Source: Pseudobacteroides sp.
GTDB taxonomy: Bacteria; Bacillota; Clostridia; Acetivibrionales; DSM-2933
Length of the DNA stretch: 64,000 bases
Reading direction: 5' to 3'
Assembly (NCBI RefSeq): GCF_036567765.1
Contig: NZ_DATCTU010000032.1
Coordinates: 124,001 to 188,000 of the forward strand
Both the position numbers and the translations under genes were made by a program. Below, one piece after another: positions 54,212 through 63,991 of this stretch. Position 1 is the stretch's first letter. The number at the start of each line of letters is the position of its first letter. The notes beneath the pieces were generated by a model. It was not told where the DNA came from. It saw nothing but the letters and a program-made list of their open reading frames with translations, and ran no database searches.

Positions 54212-54394
54212 CACGCTTATATTATTTGATTTTTTATATGGATTATATTCCTTCCATACCTTATTATTTTATATTAAATTCATAATATTTTAAATATTAA
54301 ATTTTTCAAAATAGATTTAAGTTTCAATTGCATAAGAAAATTGCCTTAATAGAGGTTGTGTGGTAATATTATTAAATTAACATAAATAGGATAG

Positions 54395-55012
54395 ATGAAA
54401 ATGGTTTTAAAAGGATTTCGATTTGGGTTGATACTTCAGTTTGCGATTGGCCCGGTTTGTATATACGTCTTTAATACGGCAACCAGCGGAGGCTTTTTTC
54501 CGGCTGAAGCGGCTGTGCTTGCAGCTACATTAATGGACGCCATATTTGTAACACTTGCAATAATGGGTGTTGGCTCGCTTCTTGAAAAAGATAGAGTAAA
54601 AAAAGGTCTGAAGTACTTTGGTACAGTGGTTCTTGTTTATTTTGGTGTGGGCACCATACTTGGGACATTTGGAGTTAAAATAATACCGGCAATAGCGGGA
54701 AGCAGTAATTTCTATGATACATCCAATGCATTTATAACCAGCTTTATTTTGACTGCCTCAAGTCCGCTGTCAATTCTTTTTTGGTCAGGGGTTTTTGCCA
54801 CAAAATTATCCAGTGAGGGCTACAATAAAAGGGAAATGAAGTTTTTTGGGGTGGGTGCTGTAATGGCGACCCTGGTTTTCCTAAGCGTATTTGCTTTAAT
54901 TGTCAGTTTGCTTCATCCGATGATGAATCAAACAGTAGTTGATGTGATGAATGTTTTGGTAGGGATTATAATCATAGGATTTGGCGTAAAGCTGATATTG
55001 AGAAAAGAGTAA
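54395..55012 (+). CDS. LysE/RhtB-family amino acid exporter
   Basis: 205 residues, six membrane segments. The N-terminal FRFGLILQFAIGPVCIYVFN and the following AAVLAATLMDAIFVTLAIMG match the LysE signature with its GP motif. ASSPLSILFWSGVFA is the second conserved part. These carriers export amino acids or related amines. ATG 54395 is used; ATG 54401 is equally possible. It stands alone between two minus-strand runs. Confidence 0.85.
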   Translation: MKMVLKGFRFGLILQFAIGPVCIYVFNTATSGGFFPAEAAVLAATLMDAIFVTLAIMGVGSLLEKDRVKKGLKYFGTVVLVYFGVGTILGTFGVKIIPAIAGSSNFYDTSNAFITSFILTASSPLSILFWSGVFATKLSSEGYNKREMKFFGVGAVMATLVFLSVFALIVSLLHPMMNQTVVDVMNVLVGIIIIGFGVKLILRKE

Positions 55013-55015
55013 GGA

Positions 55016-55050
55016 AATGCCATCTTGAACAAAATAGTCAGGATGGCATT
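55016..55050 (+). terminator. terminator of the LysE-family gene
   Basis: AATGCCATCTTGA pairs with TCAGGATGGCATT with one mismatch, followed by ATATTTAAAT. The T tract is weak. Confidence 0.55.
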
Positions 55051-55092
55051 ATATTTAAATATGTGGCAAACCAGTTGCTAAAAGACTTCCAA

Positions 55093-56415
55093 CTATTGAT
55101 TTATATGTTTGAGCAGACCTTGAACCAGTGCGTCTATGTCCTTATGGGTATTGTAAATGCCGATTGAAGCCCTAAGAGTACTGTCTACGCCGAAGTACTT
55201 CAGTACAGGCTGTGCACAATGGTGTCCGGCTCTAACTGCAATTCCTTCCTGATCCAAAAGACCAGCCATTTTTGAGGGATCGATGCCTTCAATGATAAAG
55301 GACATTACACTGGTCTTATGTGGAGCATTTCCTATGATATGCAATCCGTTAATAGATGATAGGGCCTCAGTTGCGTACCTTGTAAGCTCCTGTTCATGGT
55401 GTTCGATATTGTACATACCTATGCCTTCTAAATAATCTATGGCTGCCCCTAATCCCACAGCATCGGCTATATTTCCGGTACCGGCTTCAAATTTGTAGGG
55501 TAGTTCCAAATATACGGTTCTATCAAAATCAACATCCTTTATCATGCCACCTCCGCCCTGCCAGGGTATCATGTTTTCAAGGAGAGCTTTTTTACCGTAT
55601 AGAATACCTATACCTGTAGGGCCATAGGCCTTGTGGCCGGATAATGTATAAAAATCAGCATCCAAATCCTGTACATTTACTCCTAAATGTGGTGCTCCCT
55701 GAGCACCGTCCACAAGCACACTTACGCCATGGCTGTGTGCTATATTGATCATTTGTTTTACAGGATTTATTGTACCTAAAACATTGGAAACCTGGGTTAT
55801 GGATACCATCCTTGTGCGAGGCGTAAAAAGCTTTTCATACTCCTCAAGAATTATATCACCTTTTTTATTTATTGGTATGGGTATGATGCGTGCACCTTTA
55901 TATTTACAAAGCATTTGCCAGGGTACTATGTTTGAGTGATGCTCCATTTGAGTAAGCAGGATCTCATCTCCGCGGCCTATAGTCAAATTGCCGTAGGTAT
56001 TTGCTACAAGATTAATTGCTTCGGTTGTGCCTCTGACAAAAACTACTTCTTCAGGTGATGAAGCACCAATGAATTTTTGAATCTTTTTCCTTGCGGCCTC
56101 ATACTCTTCCGTTGCTTCTTTGGCAAGTGTATGGGCTCCGCGATGAACATTTGAATTGTTTTCCTTGTAATATCGGCTCAATGATTCGATGACACAATGG
56201 GGTTTTTGGGTTGTAGCCGCATTATCCAGCCAAATGAGGCTATGATCGTTAACTTTTCTTTTAAGAATGGGAAAGTCACTGCGAATTGTGTCAAGTTTCA
56301 TGCCATAGGATTTATTTGCACAATTGCTTGAGGGAGTCGGGTTCTGGTACTGCTTTTTAATAAAATAGTAATCAGCATCGTTAAATGTATTAGGGGAATA
56401 ATTATTCATAATCAT
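55093..56415 (-). CDS. SufS-like cysteine desulfurase, probable encapsulin cargo
   Basis: 440 residues. The PLP lysine lies in LSGHKAYGPTGIGILYG and the catalytic Cys in RAGHHCAQPVLKYFG, the SufS (type II) arrangement. The catalytic fold begins at about residue 41. The first 40 residues (with YQNPTPSSNCANK) are polar, Asn/Ser/Pro-rich and absent from ordinary SufS, as expected for a cargo-targeting extension. The start overlaps the shell gene by 14 bases, with GAGGTGG eight bases upstream. The enzyme takes sulfur from cysteine as persulfide. No sufBCD or iscU genes are nearby, so sulfur storage or another use inside the shell is likely. Confidence 0.88.
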   Translation of the reverse strand: MIMNNYSPNTFNDADYYFIKKQYQNPTPSSNCANKSYGMKLDTIRSDFPILKRKVNDHSLIWLDNAATTQKPHCVIESLSRYYKENNSNVHRGAHTLAKEATEEYEAARKKIQKFIGASSPEEVVFVRGTTEAINLVANTYGNLTIGRGDEILLTQMEHHSNIVPWQMLCKYKGARIIPIPINKKGDIILEEYEKLFTPRTRMVSITQVSNVLGTINPVKQMINIAHSHGVSVLVDGAQGAPHLGVNVQDLDADFYTLSGHKAYGPTGIGILYGKKALLENMIPWQGGGGMIKDVDFDRTVYLELPYKFEAGTGNIADAVGLGAAIDYLEGIGMYNIEHHEQELTRYATEALSSINGLHIIGNAPHKTSVMSFIIEGIDPSKMAGLLDQEGIAVRAGHHCAQPVLKYFGVDSTLRASIGIYNTHKDIDALVQGLLKHINQ

Positions 56416-57826
56416 AGTATTTTCCCACCTCTACATTTTCCAGCATGCCGATGGCGTCGCTGCTTAAGATGGCAGCAGAGAAATAAAGGCTTAGAATATA
56501 TGAAGATAAACCCCTCTGGTCTATACCTGCAAATTTAAGAGAAAGGCTGGGTATATTGGTCTCATTTGGTATTCCCGGCTGGTGAAGACCGATTACCCCT
56601 TGTTCTTTTTCACCAGCCCGGAGCAATAGTATGTTTGTGGTTCCAAGGTAGGAGCTATGACAGCACTTTCCATTAACCATAAGCTTATCGCAGGGAACTA
56701 TGGGTACGCCCCTCCATGTAATGAATGGAGAGCCGTATATATTAACAGTAGGTGGAGGCACGCCTCTTCTTGTGCATTCTCTGCCGAAGGCTGCTATAGC
56801 TTTTGGATGTGCAAGAAAGAAAGCGGGTTTTTTCCAGACTTTAGAAAGCAATTCGTCCATGTCATCAGGCGTAGGTCCACACTCTTTAGGATGAACCTTC
56901 ATGGATGGAGAAACATTGCTAATAAGTCCAAAGCCTTTATTATTTATTATTTCCCATTCCTGCCTTTCTCTCATTGATTCCATTGTCAGCCTTACCTGCT
57001 CATCCAATTGATTTATTGGGCTGTTGAAGATATCCGTAACATTTGAGTTGGTCTTTAAAATTGTCTGAATTAGGCTCAAAACATACTCTTTTGGTTTCTC
57101 TTCATAATCGGGATATGTATGAGGAAGATCACATTCACCCATACTCCCGGATTTTATACTGATTAGTTTTTCACTATTTTCATTGACTAATTTCTTTTTT
57201 GACAGCCAATATGTTATAGCGTTGTCTATTGATTCGGCTAAGTGAGGATAGTTTTCCATATGACCTACAAGGGTTTCCTTTTCAAGAGAGAACAGGGTAC
57301 ATGGGGTCAAAGCCTTTATATAAATGGGTCTGCTCGAATTGTTTATAAAAGCATCTACATTTGTATAGTCCCCGGCTGACAGGATATCTATATTGAGTTT
57401 TTCACCGCTTATACCTTTTGTTGTTACTTCAATTTTTCCGTTTGCAACAATTAAAAATTCATTTGATTCAGGGGTTCCCTCACAAATCAGTTTTCCTGCA
57501 TCAAACTGTTTTTTCTGGAACAGGGAGGATAGTACATCCATTTTATCCATATCCATGTTTTGCAGAAATGGTATCTGTGCCATTTGTGAAGGACCTACTC
57601 TAAGGTCATTGTTGTCAAAGCTGATCATTTGGGGATAGATATCATGTTTTTTAACTTTGTTAACTTTGTAAACGCCTGCTTCAACAGGAACCCAGGGCAG
57701 GAATTTAAGAAGCCAGCGAGGGGTTATTCCTTCCATCATGGGGATAGATTTTGTAGAATGAGATAAGTTGCGAGCAGTATTTGGGTTCAGGCTGTGCTGA
57801 GTAATTACAGAATTGCTGAAATCCAT
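56402..57826 (-). CDS. family 2B encapsulin shell protein with inserted cyclic-nucleotide-binding domain
   Basis: 474 residues from ATG 57826 (GAGGTG seven bases upstream; GTG 57835 also in frame). The N-terminal part (1-90) and the C-terminal half (about 225-474) match SrpI-like family 2 encapsulins with the HK97 fold: GFGLISNVSPSMKVHPKECG, PKAIAAFGRECTRRGVPPP, GSPFITWRGVPIVPCDK and GVIGLHQPGIPNE. Residues about 93-200 are a cNMP-binding beta-barrel (FDAGKLICEGTPESNEFLIV, GDYTNVDAF, RPIYIKA), which defines family 2B. The Arg in the phosphate loop is kept, but the usual Glu is replaced. It probably forms an icosahedral shell around the desulfurase encoded immediately downstream. Confidence 0.9.
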   Translation of the reverse strand: MDFSNSVITQHSLNPNTARNLSHSTKSIPMMEGITPRWLLKFLPWVPVEAGVYKVNKVKKHDIYPQMISFDNNDLRVGPSQMAQIPFLQNMDMDKMDVLSSLFQKKQFDAGKLICEGTPESNEFLIVANGKIEVTTKGISGEKLNIDILSAGDYTNVDAFINNSSRPIYIKALTPCTLFSLEKETLVGHMENYPHLAESIDNAITYWLSKKKLVNENSEKLISIKSGSMGECDLPHTYPDYEEKPKEYVLSLIQTILKTNSNVTDIFNSPINQLDEQVRLTMESMRERQEWEIINNKGFGLISNVSPSMKVHPKECGPTPDDMDELLSKVWKKPAFFLAHPKAIAAFGRECTRRGVPPPTVNIYGSPFITWRGVPIVPCDKLMVNGKCCHSSYLGTTNILLLRAGEKEQGVIGLHQPGIPNETNIPSLSLKFAGIDQRGLSSYILSLYFSAAILSSDAIGMLENVEVGKYYDYE

Positions 57827-58010
57827 TATTTTCACCTCAATATTATATAATTGATCAAGAATACATAATTTAATATATGAACTTCAATTATTTAGAGTGC
57901 GGGATTAATTAACATAATTTGATGTTGGTGTAAAATCATATAGGTCATTGAATATAGGACATCTATTAAATATAATATTAAGGTATAACTTTTTTAATGG
58001 GGGAAAAACG

Positions 58011-58823
58011 ATGTATTACATATTGGCGGCTGTTTTTTTATTGGGTATCTTATCATTGGTATATATGTGGTTTGAAGCAGGAAGCTTGAAGTTAAAAAGA
58101 ATCAGATTTACAAAAAGCAATAAAGGGCTTAAAATCGTACACCTGACGGATATTCATATAAATTTACTGAGGGTCAAAACCGTCAAGATAAAGAAAATAA
58201 TTGACAAGGAATCGCCTGATCTTATATTGATGTCGGGTGATTATATAACAAGGCAATCGGATATTCCCAAATTTATACGCTTTTTAAATGAGATAAAGGG
58301 GAATAACAAAGTATGTTTATGCTTCGGTAACCACGATTATGAGGCTTTCTTGCATGATAAAAAGGGCGGATTTGATAGATTTGTAAAGGAAGTAGAAATG
58401 CAGGGGGTTACCATTCTACATGATGATTCTATAGTTTTTTACAAGGGTGATGTAAAGTATAATATTATAGGCATTACCGACTATAGGAGGGGAGATCACA
58501 ACATTGACAAAGCTTTAAGAAACTGTGCTAGGGATGCGAAGCTAAACATCGCAATATCCCACAACCCGGACGTGGTGCTTGACATGCCCAGAGGTAAAAT
58601 TGATTATCTTTTCTGTGGCCATTTTCATGGAGGGCAGATATGGATGCCCTTTGACCTGGAGTTTAAAGTGCTTAGGAAGGAAAAACTCTGCAAAATGGGT
58701 ATTAAAAGGGGACTTCACAGGTTAAATGGTGTGGATTTTTACATAAGCAACGGCATCGGAAATGTTTTGTTTCCGCTGAGGTTTTTATCAAGACCGGAGA
58801 TAACAGTATTTCATATGACTTAG
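58011..58823 (+). CDS. calcineurin-like metallophosphoesterase
   Basis: 270 residues from ATG 58011 (GGGGG upstream). One N-terminal membrane anchor (2-24) precedes a phosphoesterase domain. The metal motifs are HLTDIHI, MSGDYI, FGNHDYE, ISHNPD and GHFHGGQIW, in the standard order for two metal ions. It resembles the YkuE/YaeI branch, which acts on lipid phosphates at the membrane. Divergent from the encapsulin operon. Confidence 0.88.
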   Translation: MYYILAAVFLLGILSLVYMWFEAGSLKLKRIRFTKSNKGLKIVHLTDIHINLLRVKTVKIKKIIDKESPDLILMSGDYITRQSDIPKFIRFLNEIKGNNKVCLCFGNHDYEAFLHDKKGGFDRFVKEVEMQGVTILHDDSIVFYKGDVKYNIIGITDYRRGDHNIDKALRNCARDAKLNIAISHNPDVVLDMPRGKIDYLFCGHFHGGQIWMPFDLEFKVLRKEKLCKMGIKRGLHRLNGVDFYISNGIGNVLFPLRFLSRPEITVFHMT

Positions 58824-58844
58824 AATTAGTATATATATTAACAG

Positions 58845-58883
58845 AAAGCCAGTGTTTTGGATACTGCCCAAAACACTGGCTTT
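58845..58883. terminator. bidirectional terminator
   Basis: AAAGCCAGTGTTTTGG pairs perfectly with CCAAAACACTGGCTTT over an eight-base loop (58845-58883). It lies between convergent genes. Confidence 0.85.
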
Positions 58884-58909
58884 ATTATGCATTTAAATAT
58901 GGATTACCC

Positions 58910-60259
58910 TTATTTGAGGCGTGCTTCAAGCTTCTTCTTTTCTTCTTCGTATCCAGGCTTGCCTAAAAGTGCAAACATATTCTTCTTATATTCTTCAACT
59001 CCAGGCTGGTTGAATGGGTTTACTCCCAGGAGATATCCGCTTATACCACAAGCTTTTTCAAAGAAATAAACCAGGCTTCCGAAGCAATATGCATTGAGTT
59101 CGGGCACTGTCAGAATGAGATTGGGAACTCCGCCGTCAGTATGTGCGAGAAGTGTTCCTTCCATTGCCTTTTTGTTTACGAAATCTACATCCTTGCCTGT
59201 AAGGAAATTAAGTCCATCAACGTTAAGGGGATCTTCCTTAACTACAAGGCCTTTCTTAGGCTTTTCAACGTTTATAACTGTTTCAAAGATGTTTCTCAAG
59301 CCATCCTGTATATATTGACCCATTGAATGGAGGTCAGTAGAGAAATCAACCCCGGCAGGGAAGATACCCTTCTGGTCCTTACCTTCGCTTTCTCCGTAAA
59401 GCTGTTTCCACCATTCAGTCATAAAGTGGAGTGATGGTTCATAATTTACTAATATTTCAATTGTTTTGTTCTTGTTATAAAGTGCATTTCTTACAGCAGC
59501 ATATTTATAGCAGTCATTCTCCATAACGTTTGTGTTTTTATACAAATCATATGCAGCAGCAGCACCGGCCATAATTTCATCAATATTTATACCCGCAGCG
59601 GCAATAGGCAGAAGTCCAACAGCCGTGAGGACAGAGAATCTTCCTCCTACATCATCGGGAACAACAAATGTTTCGTATTGCTCTTCAGTAGCAAGCTTCT
59701 TTAATGCTCCCTTAGACTTGTCTGTAGTAGCATAAATTCTTTTTCTTGCTCCATCTTTGCCATACTTTTTCTCCATGTATTCCTTGAAAATTCTGAAGGC
59801 CAAGGCAGGCTCTGTGGTTGTACCTGATTTGGATATTACATTTACAGAGATTTCCTTACCGTCCAACAATTCAAGAAGGTCGGATATGTATGTTGAGCTT
59901 ATGTTGTTACCTACGAAATATATTTCAGGAGTCTTTCTGATAGACTTTGGCAAGTTGTTGTAGAATGAGTGGGAGAGAACATCTATTGCAGCTTTTGCAC
60001 CAAGATATGAACCGCCTATACCGATAACTACAAGGGCGTCGGAGTCAGATTTAATTTTTTCTGCAGCAGCTTTTATTCTGGAGAATTCTTCCTTATCATA
60101 GTTTAATGGAAGATCAACCCATCCCAAAAAGTCGTTTCCAGCCCCTGTTTTGTTATGAAGCATTTCATGTGCAGATTGTACAAAAGGGATAAGGTTGGTA
60201 ACTTCGCTTTCATTAATGAAGCCAATTGCTTTTGAATAATCGAATTGAATTTTTTGCAT
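58910..60259 (-). CDS. pgi: glucose-6-phosphate isomerase
   Basis: 449 residues, the usual bacterial short form. Sugar-phosphate-binding motifs are [19 protein letters not shown] and [17 protein letters not shown]. The catalytic Glu lies in the [11 protein letters not shown] region, the catalytic His in [14 protein letters not shown], and the C-terminal Lys in [25 protein letters not shown] (short form [12 protein letters not shown]). The enzyme interconverts glucose-6-phosphate and fructose-6-phosphate, the substrate of GlmS. ATG 60259 has AGGAGG upstream. Confidence 0.95.
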   Translation of the reverse strand: MQKIQFDYSKAIGFINESEVTNLIPFVQSAHEMLHNKTGAGNDFLGWVDLPLNYDKEEFSRIKAAAEKIKSDSDALVVIGIGGSYLGAKAAIDVLSHSFYNNLPKSIRKTPEIYFVGNNISSTYISDLLELLDGKEISVNVISKSGTTTEPALAFRIFKEYMEKKYGKDGARKRIYATTDKSKGALKKLATEEQYETFVVPDDVGGRFSVLTAVGLLPIAAAGINIDEIMAGAAAAYDLYKNTNVMENDCYKYAAVRNALYNKNKTIEILVNYEPSLHFMTEWWKQLYGESEGKDQKGIFPAGVDFSTDLHSMGQYIQDGLRNIFETVINVEKPKKGLVVKEDPLNVDGLNFLTGKDVDFVNKKAMEGTLLAHTDGGVPNLILTVPELNAYCFGSLVYFFEKACGISGYLLGVNPFNQPGVEEYKKNMFALLGKPGYEEEKKKLEARLK

Positions 60260-60397
60260 TTCTAAACCTCCTGTGTATTTTATTTAATCTTAAATTGATT
60301 TTCAATATGTATAATTGTGTTTTACCTATTGATATCAGGCACAATTTATATAGCATTATAACAAAATCATTGAACAAAGTCCAATATATATTGAATA

Positions 60398-60442
60398 ATG
60401 AGTGCAGAACAAAATCACTTTATAATTTCGTTTTGCACTCAT
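60398..60442 (-). terminator. long hairpin after pheT
   Basis: ATGAGTGCAGAACAAAAT and ATTTCGTTTTGCACTCAT pair almost fully around a 9-base loop. It lies 26 bp beyond the pheT stop codon. The T tract on the minus strand is poor, so it may stabilise the 3' end as much as terminate. Confidence 0.5.
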
Positions 60443-60467
60443 AGATTATTTGTATATTTTATATTAA

Positions 60468-62858
60468 TTATTCCCTAAGCTGTGCTCCGAGAATATTCTT
60501 GAGGCCATCCAATATCTTAACCATTGTCTTAGCCACTTCTTCGTCTGTGAGGGTTCTATCCTCAGCTCTGAAATTAATAGAGTATGCAACACTCTTCATT
60601 CCTTCAGGGACCTGTTTTCCCTTATAGACATCGAATAATTTAACTCTCTCGAGGATCTTACCCGATCTTTGCTTGATTATATCTTCAATTTGCTTAACAA
60701 GAATTTCATCTTTTACAAGCATTGCTATATCCCTTGTAACGGCAGGAAACTTGGGCAGAGACTTATGGCTTGCCTTGAATGAGGCGTTCTCCACAAGGGG
60801 CTCTACATCAATAATGCCAATATAAGATTTTTCAGGGGCTTCGAAGTTGTCTGCCACTTCAGGGTGTATTTCTCCTATTATTCCTGCGGCTTTTCCGTTT
60901 ATAAGAAGCTGTGCGGTTCTTCCGGGATGCAGCGGTGCAAAATCTTTAAGTGGAGCAAACTCATACTTGGAAATCTTAAGTGAGAAAAGAAGCTCTTCCA
61001 CAATACCCTTTAGATCATAAAAGTCTGTATTTCCGTACATGCCTATTGTAAGTACAGGCTTTTCAACGGGAAGATCGGTAACGGGAATGCTTTGAGGGAG
61101 ATATACGCTTGAAACCTCAAAAAGCCTTGCTTCTTCAATCCTCCTGTTATGGTTCCTGCTGATGACATCAAGCATTTCAGGGATTGTTGTTGTACGCATT
61201 ACACTATAATCCTCTCCTAAAGGATTTGTAATTACAACAGCTTTCCTAAGCTTGCTGTCCGATGGGAGATTTATTTTATCCCAAACCTTAGGGCTTGTGA
61301 AGGAGTATGTGTAAATCTCTGAAAGCCCGCATCCTGTCATGGTGTTTTTAATTGAATCCTCTACCTTCTGCTTAAAGGTCTTCTTGCCCTGGGTAGCTTC
61401 TTTTCCGGAAAGCAGGGTAGGGGTTATGTTGTTGTAGTCATAGAACCTTGCAACTTCCTCAAAAACATCAGCTTCCCTTTCAACATCGGGGCGGAAGCTG
61501 GGAACTGTCAAAGTCATTGAGCTTTCATCAACGCCAAACTCAAGGTTTTTGAAAAGGTTAATCATATACTGTGGTTCGATGGATGTTCCCAAAAATTTAT
61601 TTATCTTTTCAGGGTTAAGAGGCAGCTTTCTGACTTCAGGCTTTTTAACATAGCAGTCTATAATGCCCTTGCAAACAGTTCCGGCACCAAGCATTTCTAC
61701 TAGTTGTACAGCTCTGTCAAGGGCTGTTATGACGTTTTCAACATCAAGACCCTTTTCAAAGCGGGAGGATGCTTCAGTACGAAGACCCAACTTTTTACCG
61801 GTAAGTCTTACGGATATTCCATGGAAATTGGCAGATTCAAAAAGTATGGTTTTTGTATTATCATCTACTTCTGAGTTGGCTCCGCCCATTACCCCTGCTA
61901 CTGCAACAGGCTTTACGCCGTCAGCTATAACAAGCATTGAGGAATCAAGGCTTCTTTCCTGTTCATCCAATGTTTGCATCACTTCGCCGTCAACTGCTCT
62001 TCTTACAATGATCTTTTTATCCTGCAACTTCTCAAGGTCGAATGCATGCATGGGCTGGCCAAGCTCCAACATAACATAGTTTGTGATATCAACTATATTG
62101 TTGATTGATCTTACGCCTGCTGTCTTAAGCCTGTCTTTAAGCCATTTTGGGGATGGACCTATCTTGACGTCCTTTACAACCCTTGCTGCATACCTTGGAC
62201 ATAGATCGGCATCTTTTATTTCAACGGATGCGTATTTAGCTGCATCGTCTCCTTCTTCCTTAACTGTGATTTCCGGCTTTCTAAATTGGGTTCCAAGGGT
62301 TACCGCTGATTCTCTTGCCAATCCCACCATGCTGAAGCAGTCAGGCCTGTTTGAAGTGATTTCAAACTCCACTGTTATCTCATTAAGGCCTAATATTTCT
62401 TTAATATCCTTGCCTAAGGGGAGTTCCTTATTAAGGATAAAAATTCCGTTTTCTGCTGCTTCAGGGAAGTCTTCCTTAGTCAGATTCAGTTCTGCTATGG
62501 AACACATCATACCACATGACTCTATGCCTCGAAGCTTTCCCTTTGATATTTTTTTATCTCCAGGAAGGGTAGCACCAACCAAAGCCACAGGAATGAAGTC
62601 TCCAAGGCTTATATTCTGTGCACCTGTTACAACCTGGATAACTTCGGTACCCACATCAACCTTGGTAACCTGGAGCTTATCTGCATCAGGGTGCTTTTCT
62701 ATAGATATTATCTTGCCAACCACAACCTTGGTGATTTCTTCACCTGCGGTATCTATGCCCTCAACCTTTGAACCTGACAGGGTCAGTGCGTTTGCGTACT
62801 CTTTGGGGGGTACATTTATATCAACATAATCTTTTAACCAACTAAGCGGTGCTTTCAT
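60468..62858 (-). CDS. pheT: phenylalanyl-tRNA synthetase beta subunit
   Basis: 796 residues, the full bacterial length. Domains in order: B1 with the tRNA-binding OB fold (GKIISIEKHPDADKLQVTKV), B3/B4 (DIKEILGLNEITVEFEITSN in part), B5, the catalytic-like B6/B7, and the C-terminal anticodon-binding FDX-ACB domain (FPAVTRDIAMLVKDE, NFRAEDRTLTDEEV). It partners with PheS to charge tRNA-Phe and edit Tyr-tRNA-Phe. It is 36 bp downstream of pheS in one operon. Confidence 0.97.
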   Translation of the reverse strand: MKAPLSWLKDYVDINVPPKEYANALTLSGSKVEGIDTAGEEITKVVVGKIISIEKHPDADKLQVTKVDVGTEVIQVVTGAQNISLGDFIPVALVGATLPGDKKISKGKLRGIESCGMMCSIAELNLTKEDFPEAAENGIFILNKELPLGKDIKEILGLNEITVEFEITSNRPDCFSMVGLARESAVTLGTQFRKPEITVKEEGDDAAKYASVEIKDADLCPRYAARVVKDVKIGPSPKWLKDRLKTAGVRSINNIVDITNYVMLELGQPMHAFDLEKLQDKKIIVRRAVDGEVMQTLDEQERSLDSSMLVIADGVKPVAVAGVMGGANSEVDDNTKTILFESANFHGISVRLTGKKLGLRTEASSRFEKGLDVENVITALDRAVQLVEMLGAGTVCKGIIDCYVKKPEVRKLPLNPEKINKFLGTSIEPQYMINLFKNLEFGVDESSMTLTVPSFRPDVEREADVFEEVARFYDYNNITPTLLSGKEATQGKKTFKQKVEDSIKNTMTGCGLSEIYTYSFTSPKVWDKINLPSDSKLRKAVVITNPLGEDYSVMRTTTIPEMLDVISRNHNRRIEEARLFEVSSVYLPQSIPVTDLPVEKPVLTIGMYGNTDFYDLKGIVEELLFSLKISKYEFAPLKDFAPLHPGRTAQLLINGKAAGIIGEIHPEVADNFEAPEKSYIGIIDVEPLVENASFKASHKSLPKFPAVTRDIAMLVKDEILVKQIEDIIKQRSGKILERVKLFDVYKGKQVPEGMKSVAYSINFRAEDRTLTDEEVAKTMVKILDGLKNILGAQLRE

Positions 62859-62894
62859 TTTTATATCTCCCTTCTTCCGTCAAATTAGTAATTC

Positions 62895-63914
62895 TTAAAA
62901 CTGATTTAAAAATCTAATATCATTTTCATAAAATAACCTTAAATCATCTATATTAAATCTGCCCATTGCAGTTCTTTCAACTCCTATACCAAAGGCAAAA
63001 CCGCTGTATACATCGGGATCGATGCCACACCTCTCAAGAACCTTAGGATGTACCATACCAGCACCCAAAACTTCAATCCACCCCTCATTTTTACACATTC
63101 TACAACCTGAACCCCCGCAGGACCAACATGAAACATCAACTTCCGCACTTGGTTCAGTAAAAGGGAAGTGGTGGGGCCTGAGCCGTATTTTGGTGTGTTC
63201 TCCGAAAAGGCTTTTTGCAAAAACCTGAAGAGTTCCGATCAAATCGCTCATGGTAACTCCTTTATCAACTACTAGGCCTTCTATCTGATGGAATATAGGG
63301 GAGTGGGTGGCGTCAACAGCATCTGAACGGTATACTCTACCGGGGCTCAATATCTTAATTGGAGGCTTCTTATTCTCCATTACCCTTATTTGTACCGGTG
63401 AGGTTTGAGGCCTTAGAACAATTTGCTCATTTATATAGAAGGTATCCTGTGTATCCCTTGCAGGATGACCCTTAGGGATATTCAGAGCTTCAAAAGAGTA
63501 ATAATCAAATTCCACCTCAGGACCTTCAGCAATTTCATATCCCATACCAATAAAGATGTCCTTGATTTCATCGGTAACGATGCTTAAAGGATGCTTTTTA
63601 CCAAGGTTTTTACGTTTCCCTGGTATTGTTACATCAATCACTTCTTTTTGAAGCTTTTCCGACCTCTCTTTTTTAATGAGTTCATTGTTTGTTTCTTCGA
63701 TTTTACCTTCAATGAAAGCTCTAACTTCATTTGCAAGCTGACCTATAACAGGGCGTTCCTCAGCAGATAGGGCACCCATACCCCTTAACACACCAGTCAG
63801 CTCACCTTTTTTTCCTAAATATTTAACACGAAGGGATTCGAGATCCTGAATAGACTGAACGTTGGAAAGTTCTTTCTCTGCCAGATCCTTAATACTTATT
63901 AGCTGCTCTCTCAT
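62895..63914 (-). CDS. pheS: phenylalanyl-tRNA synthetase alpha subunit
   Basis: 339 residues. A coiled-coil N-terminus (1-85) binds tRNA. The class II core follows with motif 1 ([20 protein letters not shown]), motif 2 ([20 protein letters not shown]) and motif 3 ([13 protein letters not shown]). The [18 protein letters not shown] segment carries a Cys cluster seen in part of the family. ATG 63914 has AAAGGAGG upstream. A hairpin near the window edge suggests leader regulation. Confidence 0.97.
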   Translation of the reverse strand: MREQLISIKDLAEKELSNVQSIQDLESLRVKYLGKKGELTGVLRGMGALSAEERPVIGQLANEVRAFIEGKIEETNNELIKKERSEKLQKEVIDVTIPGKRKNLGKKHPLSIVTDEIKDIFIGMGYEIAEGPEVEFDYYSFEALNIPKGHPARDTQDTFYINEQIVLRPQTSPVQIRVMENKKPPIKILSPGRVYRSDAVDATHSPIFHQIEGLVVDKGVTMSDLIGTLQVFAKSLFGEHTKIRLRPHHFPFTEPSAEVDVSCWSCGGSGCRMCKNEGWIEVLGAGMVHPKVLERCGIDPDVYSGFAFGIGVERTAMGRFNIDDLRLFYENDIRFLNQF

Positions 63915-63963
63915 TTTTTATATTCCTCCTTTATAAGATTAATCTGTAGTATTTAAGGCATGA

Positions 63964-63991
63964 TTAAAAAACTACTTCCGCTTTTGAGCGG
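63964..63991 (-). promoter_or_regulatory. terminator-like hairpin in the pheS leader (possible attenuator or T-box end)
   Basis: CCGC-TTTTGA-GCGG (63978-63991) is followed on the minus strand by AAGTAG and six T residues, about 50 bp upstream of pheS. In Firmicutes pheST is often controlled by a T-box leader ending in such a terminator. The T-box itself would lie beyond the window, so the class is unproven. Confidence 0.45.

Noticed and set aside
54078..54293. + strand 71-codon frame upstream of the LysE gene
   Set aside because: Overlaps the amrB start on the other strand and lacks a ribosome site; the minus-strand micro-ORF fits better.
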